Source: Actinobacteria bacterium UBA4719 (GTDB lineage: Bacteria > Actinomycetota > Actinomycetes > Actinomycetales > Dermatophilaceae). Taken from it: a stretch of DNA of 11,787 nt. Below, one piece after another: positions 1-8,018 of this stretch. Each line of letters begins with the position of its first letter. Positions within the stretch are counted from its first letter, which is position 1. The DNA lies in the NCBI GenBank assembly GCA_002404345.1, contig DHJN01000126.1:376-12162 (forward strand), written 5' to 3'. Under the pieces are notes generated by a model. That model had not been told where the DNA came from and searched no databases. It saw only the letters and a list, made by a program, of their open reading frames with translations. A program made the translations under genes and the position numbers.

Positions 1-991
1 TCCGTGTGGTCAGGGTGTCGTCGCTGGACCACATGGCCTTGACCAGCCCCTGGGCGACCACCTTCTCGCCAATGGCCAGCTGCACCCGCGCGGCGAGCTG
101 TTCCTGGCCGATTCCCTTTGCTGCCAGTCGGACTGCCACGTGGTAGTCGCGTGACTCATCACCCCATGATCCGGTGGGGAAAGCACCCGTCAACGCGTTG
201 ACCTCTTGCCGGCGCGAGGTCAGGTCCTCGACCGTCGGCGCTACCTGGCGAACGAACAACAGCTGGGCACCCTGCGGCGCCCACACCCGTAACGTTGCCG
301 ACGCGACACCCCGACCCATGGACTGGCGCATCATCGTCTCGAACGTTGCAGCCATCTGCGCCCCCGTAGGGATGATGTCGACGGTGCCCATGAGTGCCTG
401 GGCGATCCGGCGGACCTCCGCCACCTGCCATTCGGACCCGACGCCGCGGCAGTCGCACTGGAACTGGCCCTTGGCTGCCTCGATCGCGGCCGTCAGCTGC
501 TCAGGCGTCTCATGTTGGTTCTGTCCGTCGGTCAACAGGATGGCGTGCTTCTGGGCCAGGGACGGGACCGTGGCGAAGACCCTTGCAGCCAGGGTCAGCC
601 AGGTACCCATGGCAGTGCCGCCGTCCGCGCGGAACGACGACACGGCGCGCTTTGCTGATGCTCGGGTGGTGCTGTCCATCTGCCTCATGCCCAGCTCGGC
701 CCGGCCGGCCGGGAACGCCATCCGTGCCTCGTGGGTGCCGGCGATGACGGCAAACCAGGTGCCGTCGATGATCTGGTCGATCGCGGCGGCGGCCGCTTGC
801 TGGGCCGCGCGGATGTTTACTTCGCCCATCGACCCTGACGTGTCGACGATGACGATCTCTGCGGCATCCCCTTCGCCGGCTTGCCCCGCCGCGCCGGCGC
901 CGGTGCAGGTCACCGTGACGATGGCGTGGACGTCCGTGCCGCCATCTGGCAGGAACTCGTTCTGATAGACCTCGGCGCTGAAATCAGCCAT
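1..991 (-). CDS. vWA-domain protein (TerY-like), C-terminus cut by window edge
   Basis: The visible 330 residues begin with a short beta-rich stretch and then a von Willebrand factor A domain. A complete MIDAS metal site can be read: D50-T-S-G-S, T126 in a GGTAMG context, and D155 in LLTDGQ. Such domains bind a divalent metal and usually hold protein partners. After about residue 225 a second, beta-rich domain follows (SATLRVWAPQGAQLLF...DYHVAVRL) whose end lies outside the window. There is no signal peptide or membrane segment, so it is probably cytosolic. ATG at 991 is preceded by an AGAGGAAG-like ribosome site and overlaps the stop of the PP2C gene by 8 bp (ATGGCTGA), which implies translational coupling. 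Next to a kinase and a PP2C it fits the vWA member of a TerY-P triad; that role is inferred. The full length and any C-terminal FHA or zinc domain cannot be seen. Confidence 0.92.
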   Translation of the reverse strand, partial: MADFSAEVYQNEFLPDGGTDVHAIVTVTCTGAGAAGQAGEGDAAEIVIVDTSGSMGEVNIRAAQQAAAAAIDQIIDGTWFAVIAGTHEARMAFPAGRAELGMRQMDSTTRASAKRAVSSFRADGGTAMGTWLTLAARVFATVPSLAQKHAILLTDGQNQHETPEQLTAAIEAAKGQFQCDCRGVGSEWQVAEVRRIAQALMGTVDIIPTGAQMAATFETMMRQSMGRGVASATLRVWAPQGAQLLFVRQVAPTVEDLTSRRQEVNALTGAFPTGSWGDESRDYHVAVRLAAKGIGQEQLAARVQLAIGEKVVAQGLVKAMWSSDDTLTTR

Positions 992-2135
992 TTCGTCGGG
1001 CTTCCTCTCGGGGTGGAACGGGATGGATGCGGGCCAGGGCGACGGTGATGTTGTCCTGGCCGCCCCGGGCGTTGGCCCAGTCGACGAGTGCCCCGGCAAG
1101 GGCCAGCGGCTCGGTGGCTGTCGGCGAGGTGCTGCAGGTCTGACGTACCAGCGCCGCCAGGTCCTCGGCTGGCGAGCAGTAGTTCCAGAGTCCATCGGAA
1201 CACACCAACAGCCAGCCCGGTTCGGCGAGCGTCATGGTGGCTGTCGTCGGTTTGTGGTCCGGGGCGTCCACCCCGAGCCATCGGGTGATGGCATGTGCCT
1301 GGGGGCCCGCCTCGGCCTCCACGCGAGGGACACCGGACGCAATCTGCAGCTGGGCAAACGAGTCATCGAGGGTCAGCGTGGTTGCGGCGCCGATGTCCGG
1401 GAGCCAGTAGGCCCGGCTGTCCCCCACGGACCCGACCACGAGCAGATCCTGCTCAACCACCGCTGCAACGAACGTGCATGAGGCCGGACTACCGCCTGCC
1501 GGGCTGCCGCCAACCTGATTGCCGCCTGCCGGACTGCCCACTGCCGCAACGGCTTTGGCCGTTCGGGTCACCTCGAGCACGGCCTCGCTGGCAGCATCCG
1601 CTGCCGCCTCCAGACGTGCGATCGTCGCGGCGACGAGTGAGAGTCCCGAGCCCATGCCGCGCGAGTGCGAGGACGTGAGAACGTCACGTGCGGCTCGCGC
1701 CGCCGCAAGGCTGGCCAGGTCCGAGTCGATGGAGCTCGACACCCCGTCGCAGACGACGAGCACCGCGCGCGACCCGGGCCCGGGGTCAGCCGCTAGCGCC
1801 ACCGCGTCCTCGTTGCGCGTATGCCGTATGCCCCGGTCACAGACCGCGGCAACCCACGCTGCGGGCTGCTCGCTGAAATGATCCCGAAGGACTGGCGCGC
1901 GCGCCCCGCATGTGCCGCAGTACCCGTCGCTGGCAACTTCACCGCCGCAGGCCTGGCAGGTGGACGCGGTCCCGGCCAGGTCGCTGGGCATCGGCACCGC
2001 CAGGGCGGGCTCGTCGGCCAACGGCGGCTCGGTGGCGACCGTGGGGCTGAGCTGCGCCCCGCAGGCCTCGCAGAACTGTTCGGAGGGCCCGACTGTCACG
2101 TGGCAGACCGGACACGTCGTCATTGCTCTGTCCAT
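984..2135 (-). CDS. PP2C-family Ser/Thr protein phosphatase with two N-terminal zinc ribbons
   Basis: 383 residues. Two zinc-ribbon motifs open the protein (C8/C11/C22/C25 and C60/C63/C73/C76), separated by an acidic, proline-rich linker. A PP2C (PPM) catalytic domain fills residues ~93-372 with the family's metal-binding landmarks: R107-N-E-D110, D130-G-V, V237-G-D-S, S313-D-G and G359-Q-D-N. These motifs are intact, so an active Mn/Mg-dependent phosphoserine/threonine phosphatase is expected. A Gly/Ser/Pro loop (~200-218) is inserted in the domain and built from repeats. There is no membrane segment. It lies 18 bp after the PknG-like kinase and overlaps the vWA gene, so its natural substrates are probably the kinase, the vWA protein or their shared target (inference). 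ATG at 2135 is used; ATG at 2123 is in frame, would remove only four residues and keeps both ribbons. Confidence 0.95.
   Translation of the reverse strand: MDRAMTTCPVCHVTVGPSEQFCEACGAQLSPTVATEPPLADEPALAVPMPSDLAGTASTCQACGGEVASDGYCGTCGARAPVLRDHFSEQPAAWVAAVCDRGIRHTRNEDAVALAADPGPGSRAVLVVCDGVSSSIDSDLASLAAARAARDVLTSSHSRGMGSGLSLVAATIARLEAAADAASEAVLEVTRTAKAVAAVGSPAGGNQVGGSPAGGSPASCTFVAAVVEQDLLVVGSVGDSRAYWLPDIGAATTLTLDDSFAQLQIASGVPRVEAEAGPQAHAITRWLGVDAPDHKPTTATMTLAEPGWLLVCSDGLWNYCSPAEDLAALVRQTCSTSPTATEPLALAGALVDWANARGGQDNITVALARIHPVPPREEARRNG
1483..1540. repeat. Imperfect Gly/Ser/Pro-coding repeat inside the PP2C domain
   Basis: Related copies of a GCC/GGACTGCC-type unit encode a GSPAGG...VGGSPAGGSPA loop of the phosphatase. 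The copies are degenerate, the reading frame is kept, and the composition resembles the GGSP linker of the neighbouring kinase. It lies between catalytic-domain segments, so it is probably a surface loop. Confidence 0.6.
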
Positions 2136-2153
2136 CTCATTGCCCCGTCCAAC

Positions 2154-4418
2154 TCACTGCACTGTCCAAGCGCGCACCGAGTTGGCCCGGTCGACCAGAC
2201 GCACCTTGTCGTCGCGGGCTTCGGCATACCGGGCCAGCTCGCGGTACGTGGCCTCGAGCCCTTGCCGCAGGGAAGGCTCCGCCGCCGGCAGCCCGGAGAT
2301 CAGGATGTCCGGCCGCGAGCCCTTGGCGCGGACCTCGTCGAGGGCGGTATCCAGCACGCTGACGAACAGCGTGGCCCTGTCCTGGGCGTCGATGGTCAGC
2401 GACTCGATGCTGTTCATCGCCTCGGACAGCGCCGGCAGACCGCGCCCTGAGGCGGCCAGCTGCCCGGCGCGCTCGCGGCGGGCCTGGGTGAACGCACGGC
2501 TGGTCGGCGGGACGAGGTCTAGCGCCGAGATCGCCCCGTCCAGGTCCCCCCGGCCGGAGCGGATTCGGGCCAGGCCGAAGGCGGATGGTGCGATGTAGTT
2601 GTTATCCGTACGGGCGCAGGTTGTGTAGAGCGACTCGGCCACGTCAAGCTCGTTGCTGGCCTCACAGGCCAGGGCCAGGGCCAGCTTCGGGGCCAGCTCG
2701 CCTGGCACTTGGCCGTAGACCGCGTTGAACGCAGACTGGGCGGTCGAGTTGTCATCTCGGGCAAGGGCGGCGAGCCCGGACATCCAGACGGCCCGCCACT
2801 CCCACGGGTCAGCGGTGAGCATGTCCCCCACAACGGTGTCGACCACGTCGAGCTGGCCACAGTGCATTGCCGCATGGGCTCTGGCCAGGAGCACTTCGGG
2901 GGACGACTGCGGCGCCGCGATGAGCGCCTCGAGCCTGGCCGCAGGCTCCTCGACGCTGACGGTGTGGAGCCAGCTGGTCATCGGGTCGTTCTCGTCGACC
3001 CGCAGCGCGGGAAGCTCCTGCCAGCCCAGGGTCTGGCCCGAGACCGCGGGGACTTCGAACAGCAGGGACGAGGTCGAGTAGGCCGCCGCTCCGGCGCCCG
3101 GCCGGTCGGCCACGACCTCGCGAAGCACACCCAGCAGCTGGACGCGCAGCTCATCGGCAGAGGCGAAACGGTCGGCGGCATCCGGCGCGCAGGTCTTGGC
3201 CAGCAACCTGTAGAGCGAGTCGTGCTCCTGGAACAGCGGCGTGTCGCTGACCGGCGGAAGCGAGGCCAGGTAGGTCGACTGATAGCCGCGGAACTCCATT
3301 GCCAGGACCAACAGCGTGCGCCCGATGGTGAAGATGTCGGACGCCACTGAGGTGCCGACGGTGGACACCTCCGGCGCCTGGTAGCCCACTGTTCCGTAGA
3401 TTGCCGAGTCCAGGTCATCGAGCCGGCGCACGCCGCCGAGGTCGATCAGCTTGACCGCATCTCCCACCTGGATGATGTTGTCCGGCTTGAAGTCACAGAA
3501 GACCAGTCCGAGATCGTGCAGGTACTGGAAGGCTGGCAGGATCTCGACGATGAAGGCGATAGCCTGGTCGACCGGCAGGGCGTCATACCGGCCTCCGGCT
3601 GCTTGCATCCGCGACTTGAGCAGCGACTTCAGCGACGTGCCACCGACGTACTCCATGACGATGTAGCCGGCGCCTTGATGGGTGACGAAGTTGTAGATCT
3701 CGACGATCAGCGGGTGCTCGACCTGGGCCAGGAACTGCCGCTCGGCGATCGCCGCAGCCAGCGCATCGGCGTCACCGGAGTTGAGCAGACCCTTCAGTAC
3801 CACCCAGCGGTTGGACACGTTTCGGTCGCGCGCGAGATAGATCCAGCCGAGGCCGCCGTGCGCGAGGCACCCGGCGACCTCGTACTGCCCGCCGACCAGA
3901 TCATCGGCCGCGAGCTTGGGGGTGAAGGAGAAGGGGTTGCGACACTTGGCGCAGAAGCCCTCGGTGCGCCCGGGTTGCCCGTCGCGCGACCGGCCCACGG
4001 GCGACCCGCAGGAGGGACAGGTGCGCTTGTCCTCGGGAACCACCGGGTTCTTCATGATGGCCGCGGCCGCATCCACGGCGGGGATCGTCGGGATCGTCGT
4101 CAGGCCGGCGCCAAGCCGGGCGCCGCGCAGTCGCTTCGAGGAGGTCCCGAGCCGTCCGGTCACCTTGGAACCGGAGACCGCTCGCGCGGACCCCAAAGCG
4201 GTCGAGGCCAGCCGGTTGGATGCGCGCGACACCGTCGACACGCTGCTGCCGATCCCCGCCGGCTGCGTCGACGCGGACTGGTCGGCCGCGAGCGGCGGTG
4301 TGCCCGGAGAGCCGCCCGGAGAGCCGCCCGGTGAGCCGCCCGGTGAGCCGCAGATGTCGCAGTAGCCGTCCAGGATCGTTCCCGTGCAACCGGGTTGGGC
4401 GCAGGCGATGGTGCTCAT
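2154..4418 (-). CDS. pknG: PknG-like Ser/Thr protein kinase (zinc ribbon + rubredoxin-like + kinase + TPR)
   Basis: 754 residues, close to M. tuberculosis PknG (750). Order: N-terminal zinc-ribbon-like motif (C6, C11, C20, C23), GGSP repeats and a Ser/Thr-rich linker (~26-100), rubredoxin-like CPSC (134-137)/CAKC (156-159), a kinase domain (~178-435) and a TPR-like helical tail (~495-754). Kinase features: glycine loop AHGGLGW, catalytic K209, FCDFKPDN with D309 in place of the usual HRD motif, and DLG with D326 in place of DFG; both changes are PknG traits. The segments NPVVPE, GWIYLARDRNV, PGELAPKLALA and VPPTSR recall PknG closely from memory. PknG phosphorylates FHA proteins (GarA/OdhI) that control 2-oxoglutarate use. 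It is soluble, with no membrane segment. ATG at 4418 has an AGGGA site and overlaps the upstream gene by 4 bp (ATGA). No garA/odhI gene is in the window. Confidence 0.96.
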   Translation of the reverse strand: MSTIACAQPGCTGTILDGYCDICGSPGGSPGGSPGGSPGTPPLAADQSASTQPAGIGSSVSTVSRASNRLASTALGSARAVSGSKVTGRLGTSSKRLRGARLGAGLTTIPTIPAVDAAAAIMKNPVVPEDKRTCPSCGSPVGRSRDGQPGRTEGFCAKCRNPFSFTPKLAADDLVGGQYEVAGCLAHGGLGWIYLARDRNVSNRWVVLKGLLNSGDADALAAAIAERQFLAQVEHPLIVEIYNFVTHQGAGYIVMEYVGGTSLKSLLKSRMQAAGGRYDALPVDQAIAFIVEILPAFQYLHDLGLVFCDFKPDNIIQVGDAVKLIDLGGVRRLDDLDSAIYGTVGYQAPEVSTVGTSVASDIFTIGRTLLVLAMEFRGYQSTYLASLPPVSDTPLFQEHDSLYRLLAKTCAPDAADRFASADELRVQLLGVLREVVADRPGAGAAAYSTSSLLFEVPAVSGQTLGWQELPALRVDENDPMTSWLHTVSVEEPAARLEALIAAPQSSPEVLLARAHAAMHCGQLDVVDTVVGDMLTADPWEWRAVWMSGLAALARDDNSTAQSAFNAVYGQVPGELAPKLALALACEASNELDVAESLYTTCARTDNNYIAPSAFGLARIRSGRGDLDGAISALDLVPPTSRAFTQARRERAGQLAASGRGLPALSEAMNSIESLTIDAQDRATLFVSVLDTALDEVRAKGSRPDILISGLPAAEPSLRQGLEATYRELARYAEARDDKVRLVDRANSVRAWTVQ
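4303..4350. repeat. Four tandem 12-bp units in the pknG linker
   Basis: Four head-to-tail copies of a 12-bp unit, two reading cccggagagccg and two reading cccggtgagccg on the plus strand, encode GGSP repeats right after the N-terminal zinc ribbon of the kinase. The unit length is a multiple of three, so copy-number change would lengthen or shorten the linker without a frameshift. Confidence 0.9.
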
Positions 4419-5668
4419 CTGGTCCCTCGTGTGATGTCTCTGGGCGTTGAGCGTGAGGCAAGGTAGGCCTGATGGGCGGCCACGAGCGCGCGGGCCCGGG
4501 CCATGTCGGCGGGCTTGGCTGCAAGGACCTCCTGCGCGCGGCGGAACAGCTCGCCGAGGTCGTCATTGGTGTCGTCATTGGCGTCGCCGGTGGCTGTCCC
4601 TGTGACGTTGCCGGTGCCGGTGACTCTGGTCGCCTTGATGGCGTAAGCCTCGAGTCGGCCACGCAGCTCGCTACGTTCGTCCAGAGCCGTGGCGTATGCC
4701 GCGTGCGCGAGATTCAGGGCGCGGCTGACCGTCGCGAGCCGCGCCAGGTACGCGCCCACCGCGGCCGCGGACTGCGGCACCGGCCCAAGCGCCGCGACGT
4801 CGGGAACGGCGAGCCTGGGGGCGGGGCTGAGGGTGGCCACACAGCGAGCGGCGAGGTCGCGGATGGCGGCCCCGCGGGCTTCGAGCTCTGCGCGCAGCTC
4901 ACGGGCTCGGGTCACGTCCCGGGCAGCCTCCGCTCGCGTGGCCGAACCGACGATGAGGTCACGTTCGGTACGAGCGGCGTCCGCCTCGAGGGGTCCGACC
5001 AGACCGCCGACGTCGGCGCCCCGCTTGGCCTTCTCAACGATCTCACCCAACCTCTCGTCTAGCTGGGTCAGCTTTCGGGAGAAGGCGTCTCGGGAGTCGT
5101 GCGGCTCTACGGCCACCAGATCGCGCACCCGTTCCAGCTGGGCCCGCAGCTGGCGGAGACGGTTGGTCACATCGGCATCGGCAGGGTCCAGGGACAGCCG
5201 CGCCCGAAGTGATGCCGCCAGCGCGTCGGACAGGCGCATTGCCTCCGGCAGGGACACGGCCAGTGCACCGCTCGAGCTGGGGACGTCGGGCCGCTGGGCC
5301 AGGCGGGGGTCCAGGGTGGCGTCCAGGCGACCCCAGATCAGGGTGGACAGGCGCTCGCGCTCGGCCTGCCCGACCCGACCCGAGTCCCAGGTCGCCATGA
5401 GCAGGTCATGACGATCGGCGACCGCCTTCCACAACGCCATCGACAACAGGACATCGCCGGTCGGGCCTGTCATGCCTCCTGTGCCCGTGGCGGAGTCGCG
5501 GTCCGTTGCAGCCAAGGCGGCCTCGTCGAGCCGGTCGAGCTCGCGCCGGCGCTGGTCACGCCAGGCGCCGAGGGCCTCGAGATAGCGCAACGCGTCCTCG
5601 GGCGGGATCGCAACGCCGATACGTCCCGGCGGCTCGGGGGTGATGGCCGTCGCTGCGTGCGCGATCAC
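4415..5668 (-). CDS. Unknown cytosolic helical/coiled-coil protein between glnH and pknG
   Basis: 417 residues; I do not recognise the family. It is rich in Ala, Arg, Glu and Leu, with long heptad-like helices (for example around RDQRRRELDRLDEA near the N-terminus, RLRQLRAQLERVRDLV in the middle, and RARELRAELEARGAAIRDLA). There is no signal peptide, membrane segment, metal motif or catalytic signature. A low-complexity acidic stretch (TGTGNVTGTATGDANDDTNDD-like) precedes a short C-terminal helical unit (DLGELFRRAQEVLAAKPADMARARALV). The GTG at 5668 is chosen because it makes a 4-bp GTGA overlap with the glnH stop; the longer open frame to 5752 would overlap glnH by 84 bp. It also overlaps pknG by 4 bp. 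Its place between sensor and kinase suggests an adaptor or scaffold, which is inference only. Confidence 0.85.
   Translation of the reverse strand: MIAHAATAITPEPPGRIGVAIPPEDALRYLEALGAWRDQRRRELDRLDEAALAATDRDSATGTGGMTGPTGDVLLSMALWKAVADRHDLLMATWDSGRVGQAERERLSTLIWGRLDATLDPRLAQRPDVPSSSGALAVSLPEAMRLSDALAASLRARLSLDPADADVTNRLRQLRAQLERVRDLVAVEPHDSRDAFSRKLTQLDERLGEIVEKAKRGADVGGLVGPLEADAARTERDLIVGSATRAEAARDVTRARELRAELEARGAAIRDLAARCVATLSPAPRLAVPDVAALGPVPQSAAAVGAYLARLATVSRALNLAHAAYATALDERSELRGRLEAYAIKATRVTGTGNVTGTATGDANDDTNDDLGELFRRAQEVLAAKPADMARARALVAAHQAYLASRSTPRDITRGTR
4559..4582. repeat. Two tandem 12-bp units in the unknown helical gene
   Basis: The unit gtcgtcattggt is repeated once with a single change at its last base. 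It encodes the NDDTNDD acidic stretch of the low-complexity linker. The reading frame is kept. Confidence 0.8.
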
Positions 5669-6681
5669 TGTCGCCGTCCGTAGACGGCGGCAGGCGGCGC
5701 GGGCGCCGGACCGAGGGCGTCCTTGAGCCACGTGTTGTATGCCGCTTTCCACCGACCGTCGGTGCGCATCTGCGCCAGCACGCCGTTGACGAACCTGACG
5801 AACTCAGGGTGCTTCTTGGACACACCCAGTCCGTAGGGCTCCGAGGTAAACGCCGGGGCCTTGACCACCAAGGCGTAGGGGTCCTGGGCGGCCAACCCGG
5901 CCAGAATGGTGTCGTCGCCGGTGATCGCGTCGACCGTGCCCTGCTGGAACTGCACCAGGCATCCGGTGTGAGTGTCAGAGGCCACCGGGATGAGTCCGGT
6001 GAACGTGCGCAGCTTGTCCATGCTGGTGGATCCGTTGGGGGCGCACACCTTCTTGCCGTTGAGGTCCTCCATGCGCTTGACCGGTGAGCCCTTGGCGACG
6101 AGGACCTTCTGCCCGGCGCGGTAGTACTCCGTGGAGAAGTCGATCTGCTCCCACCTGACGCAGGTGATGGTCATCGCACGCGCGACGATGTCGACGCTGC
6201 CGTCCGTGAGGACGGGGATGCGCTGTGCCGTGGTGATGACTCTGAACTCGATCTTGTTGGGGTCGTTGAAGATTGCCTTCGAGATCGCCTTGAGCATCTC
6301 GATGTCGAAGCCCTGGATCTGGCCGTTGACCGGGTTCCGTGATCCGAGCAGCAATGTGTCGGCGGACACCCCGGCGATCAGTCGGCCGCGCTTCTGGATC
6401 GTGGCCATCTGGCTGCCCGCCGGCATGGCGGCACCGGGCGCAGGGTTCGACGCGTTGGGTGCGAAAGACGCCAGCCGGTTGCCGCAGGCGGATGGTGGTG
6501 GCGTGGATGTGGCTGGTGTGGGTGTGCTGGAGGGCGTCCCTGTGGCGGGCACCTGGGTCGTCGCGTAGACCCCGCTGCCCGAGCAGCCGGCCGTCACGAG
6601 GATGGCGAGGGCGGCAACCACGGACCCGAGGCCTGCGCGCGGGTCCAGGAACGCCTTGTACGTGTCGCGGTGTCGGCTCAT
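5665..6681 (-). CDS. glnH: GlnH-like solute-binding lipoprotein (amino-acid sensor)
   Basis: 338 residues. A lipoprotein signal (hydrophobic ~19-32, lipobox TAG before C33) is followed by a Pro/Thr/Ser-rich tether (~41-65) and a type-3 (amino-acid) solute-binding domain (~90-320). Recognisable segments are KRGRLIAGV, GFDIEMLKAI, DGSVDIVARAMTIT, and DAITGDDTILAGLAAQDPY, close to what I recall of mycobacterial GlnH. C213 and C241 may form a disulfide. It should be anchored on the outer face of the membrane. No permease or ATPase genes accompany it, so a sensing rather than an uptake role is likely, as proposed for GlnH in mycobacteria. ATG at 6681 has a strong GGAGGAG site (6687-6693) and overlaps the glnX stop by 4 bp. 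The longer frame to 6918 would run into glnX and is not used. The ligand cannot be read from sequence; acidic amino acids are the best guess. Confidence 0.95.
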   Translation of the reverse strand: MSRHRDTYKAFLDPRAGLGSVVAALAILVTAGCSGSGVYATTQVPATGTPSSTPTPATSTPPPSACGNRLASFAPNASNPAPGAAMPAGSQMATIQKRGRLIAGVSADTLLLGSRNPVNGQIQGFDIEMLKAISKAIFNDPNKIEFRVITTAQRIPVLTDGSVDIVARAMTITCVRWEQIDFSTEYYRAGQKVLVAKGSPVKRMEDLNGKKVCAPNGSTSMDKLRTFTGLIPVASDTHTGCLVQFQQGTVDAITGDDTILAGLAAQDPYALVVKAPAFTSEPYGLGVSKKHPEFVRFVNGVLAQMRTDGRWKAAYNTWLKDALGPAPAPPAAVYGRRQ

Positions 6682-8018
6682 CTGTACTCCTCCAACCGGA
6701 GCGAGACGCCCCACCAGGCCGACACTGCGGCCGCGATCCCCACCAGCAACCCGAGCCAGGCGGCGATGGGAAGCCAGGCGCGCGGTGCATCCAGGCTGTC
6801 GGATGCCGCTGTGCTGCTCGAGGTCAGTGCGGCGTCGGAGCGGGTATCGAAAATGCCGAACGTGGCGTTGGCCGACGTGGCACCGGTCCCAATCGCCTGT
6901 CGCACCGCCCCCTCCCACTGGCCCCCGTCATCGGCCTTTCGGATCTGGCTGTGGCTATTGACGTATCCCGCCCACAGCCCACCCATGCTCGCGGCATCGC
7001 TGCTCAGCCGGGCCGAGGTTGCGCTCTGGGCGGTCACGACGTCCGATGAGCTCACCCAGGCCTTCTCGAACGCCGACCCGGAACCGCGCGCGATCAGTGT
7101 CAGGCTCTCGTTCGACTTGGCGTCGAAGGCGGCGATTCGCGCCCTCGCCGTGGCCAGCGTGGCGGCATACGAGCCATTGCGCACCTCATTTACTCGCGAG
7201 CCGATCGCGGCGAGCGAGATCGACCCGACCACCAGAGTTATAAGGACCGCTGCGGTGGCCCCCGCCAGCGGGACGTTGACGTAACGGTGGGTGCGTAGCG
7301 TCAGCCAGCCCATGCCGCCGATGAGCACGAGCAGGGCGAGCAGCCCGCTGGTGATGAGTGCGGCCGATGCCCCGGTGGCGCCGTCGAACTCGGCGGTCAC
7401 GCGGGCATCGTTGGCCTTGACCAAGGCGTCGACGATGGGCAGGGCGTCGCTGCGCAGACCGGAGCTGGCCACCCGAAGGTACTGCGCACCCACTGGCAGG
7501 GCCTGGCGGTTGGTGGCTCGCGCCTGCTCGATCAGGCTGGCGTAGGCGAGCACCGAGCTGTTGAGGGCACCCAGCGCCGATCCGTCGGCCGGTTGGGCCT
7601 TCGCCGCCTCGGCGATGAGCCGCGAGGCCTGCGCCAGTGACGAGGTGTAGTCGGCCCGCTGGTCGACAGGTTCGAGCCCGCCGACGAGGAACGCGTTGGT
7701 GGCATCGGCATCGGCGCGGACCAGGTTGGTGTGGATCGCCTGGATCCGGACCAGCTGGGCGCTGTTGGCCCCCCCTCGGCGCAGCGCGTCATCGGTCGAC
7801 CCAAAGGTCGAGAAGGCCACGACGGCGAAGACCAGGGATACGGCGACGGCCAGCAGAGCCAGGGCCCGCAGCCGCCCCGGGGTCCCCGACATGGCGCGCC
7901 GGACAGAGGCCCTCGCGTCGCCGACCCGTCCCGCGACGGTCGGCACGCCGGTGGTCTGGCTCGCGCCGGTGGTCTGGCTCGCGCCGGTGGTCTGGCTCGC
8001 GCCCGTGGTCTGGCTCAC
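6678..8018 (-). CDS. glnX: GlnX-like membrane sensor with four transmembrane helices
   Basis: 446 residues (M. tuberculosis GlnX is of similar length). A cytosolic N-tail of SQTTGA repeats (2-24) and a basic stretch (R31-R51) leads to helix 1 (~51-70). A first helical extracytosolic domain (~71-217) of four-helix-bundle type follows, then helices 2 (~218-240) and 3 (~250-272), a second helical extracytosolic domain (~273-413), helix 4 (~414-437) and a short RLEEYR tail. There are no histidine kinase, HAMP or cyclase domains. In the known module GlnX carries the GlnH signal across the membrane to PknG; the same order here supports that role. GTG at 8018 is chosen because it makes a GTGA overlap with the AAA gene and has an AGAGGGA site 6 bases upstream; the open frame to 8111 would overlap the ATPase gene much further. 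Confidence 0.92.
   Translation of the reverse strand: MSQTTGASQTTGASQTTGASQTTGVPTVAGRVGDARASVRRAMSGTPGRLRALALLAVAVSLVFAVVAFSTFGSTDDALRRGGANSAQLVRIQAIHTNLVRADADATNAFLVGGLEPVDQRADYTSSLAQASRLIAEAAKAQPADGSALGALNSSVLAYASLIEQARATNRQALPVGAQYLRVASSGLRSDALPIVDALVKANDARVTAEFDGATGASAALITSGLLALLVLIGGMGWLTLRTHRYVNVPLAGATAAVLITLVVGSISLAAIGSRVNEVRNGSYAATLATARARIAAFDAKSNESLTLIARGSGSAFEKAWVSSSDVVTAQSATSARLSSDAASMGGLWAGYVNSHSQIRKADDGGQWEGAVRQAIGTGATSANATFGIFDTRSDAALTSSSTAASDSLDAPRAWLPIAAWLGLLVGIAAAVSAWWGVSLRLEEYR
7947..8018. repeat. Four tandem 18-bp units at the very start of glnX
   Basis: Four 18-bp copies of gccggtggtctggctcgc (plus strand), with the copy nearest the start slightly changed, encode SQTTGA repeats. 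The array includes the GTG start codon and the stop overlap with the ATPase gene, so the repeat has grown directly at the gene junction. Confidence 0.92.

Noticed and set aside
174..965. 263-codon plus-strand open frame opposite the vWA gene
   Set aside because: It is antisense to a gene with a clear MIDAS motif, its translation is low-complexity Ala/Ser/Arg/Trp, and it matches no family; high-GC shadow.
5665..6918. Longer glnH frame starting at 6918
   Set aside because: It would put 79 residues before a proper lipoprotein signal and overlap glnX; ATG 6681 has GGAGGAG and the ATGA junction.
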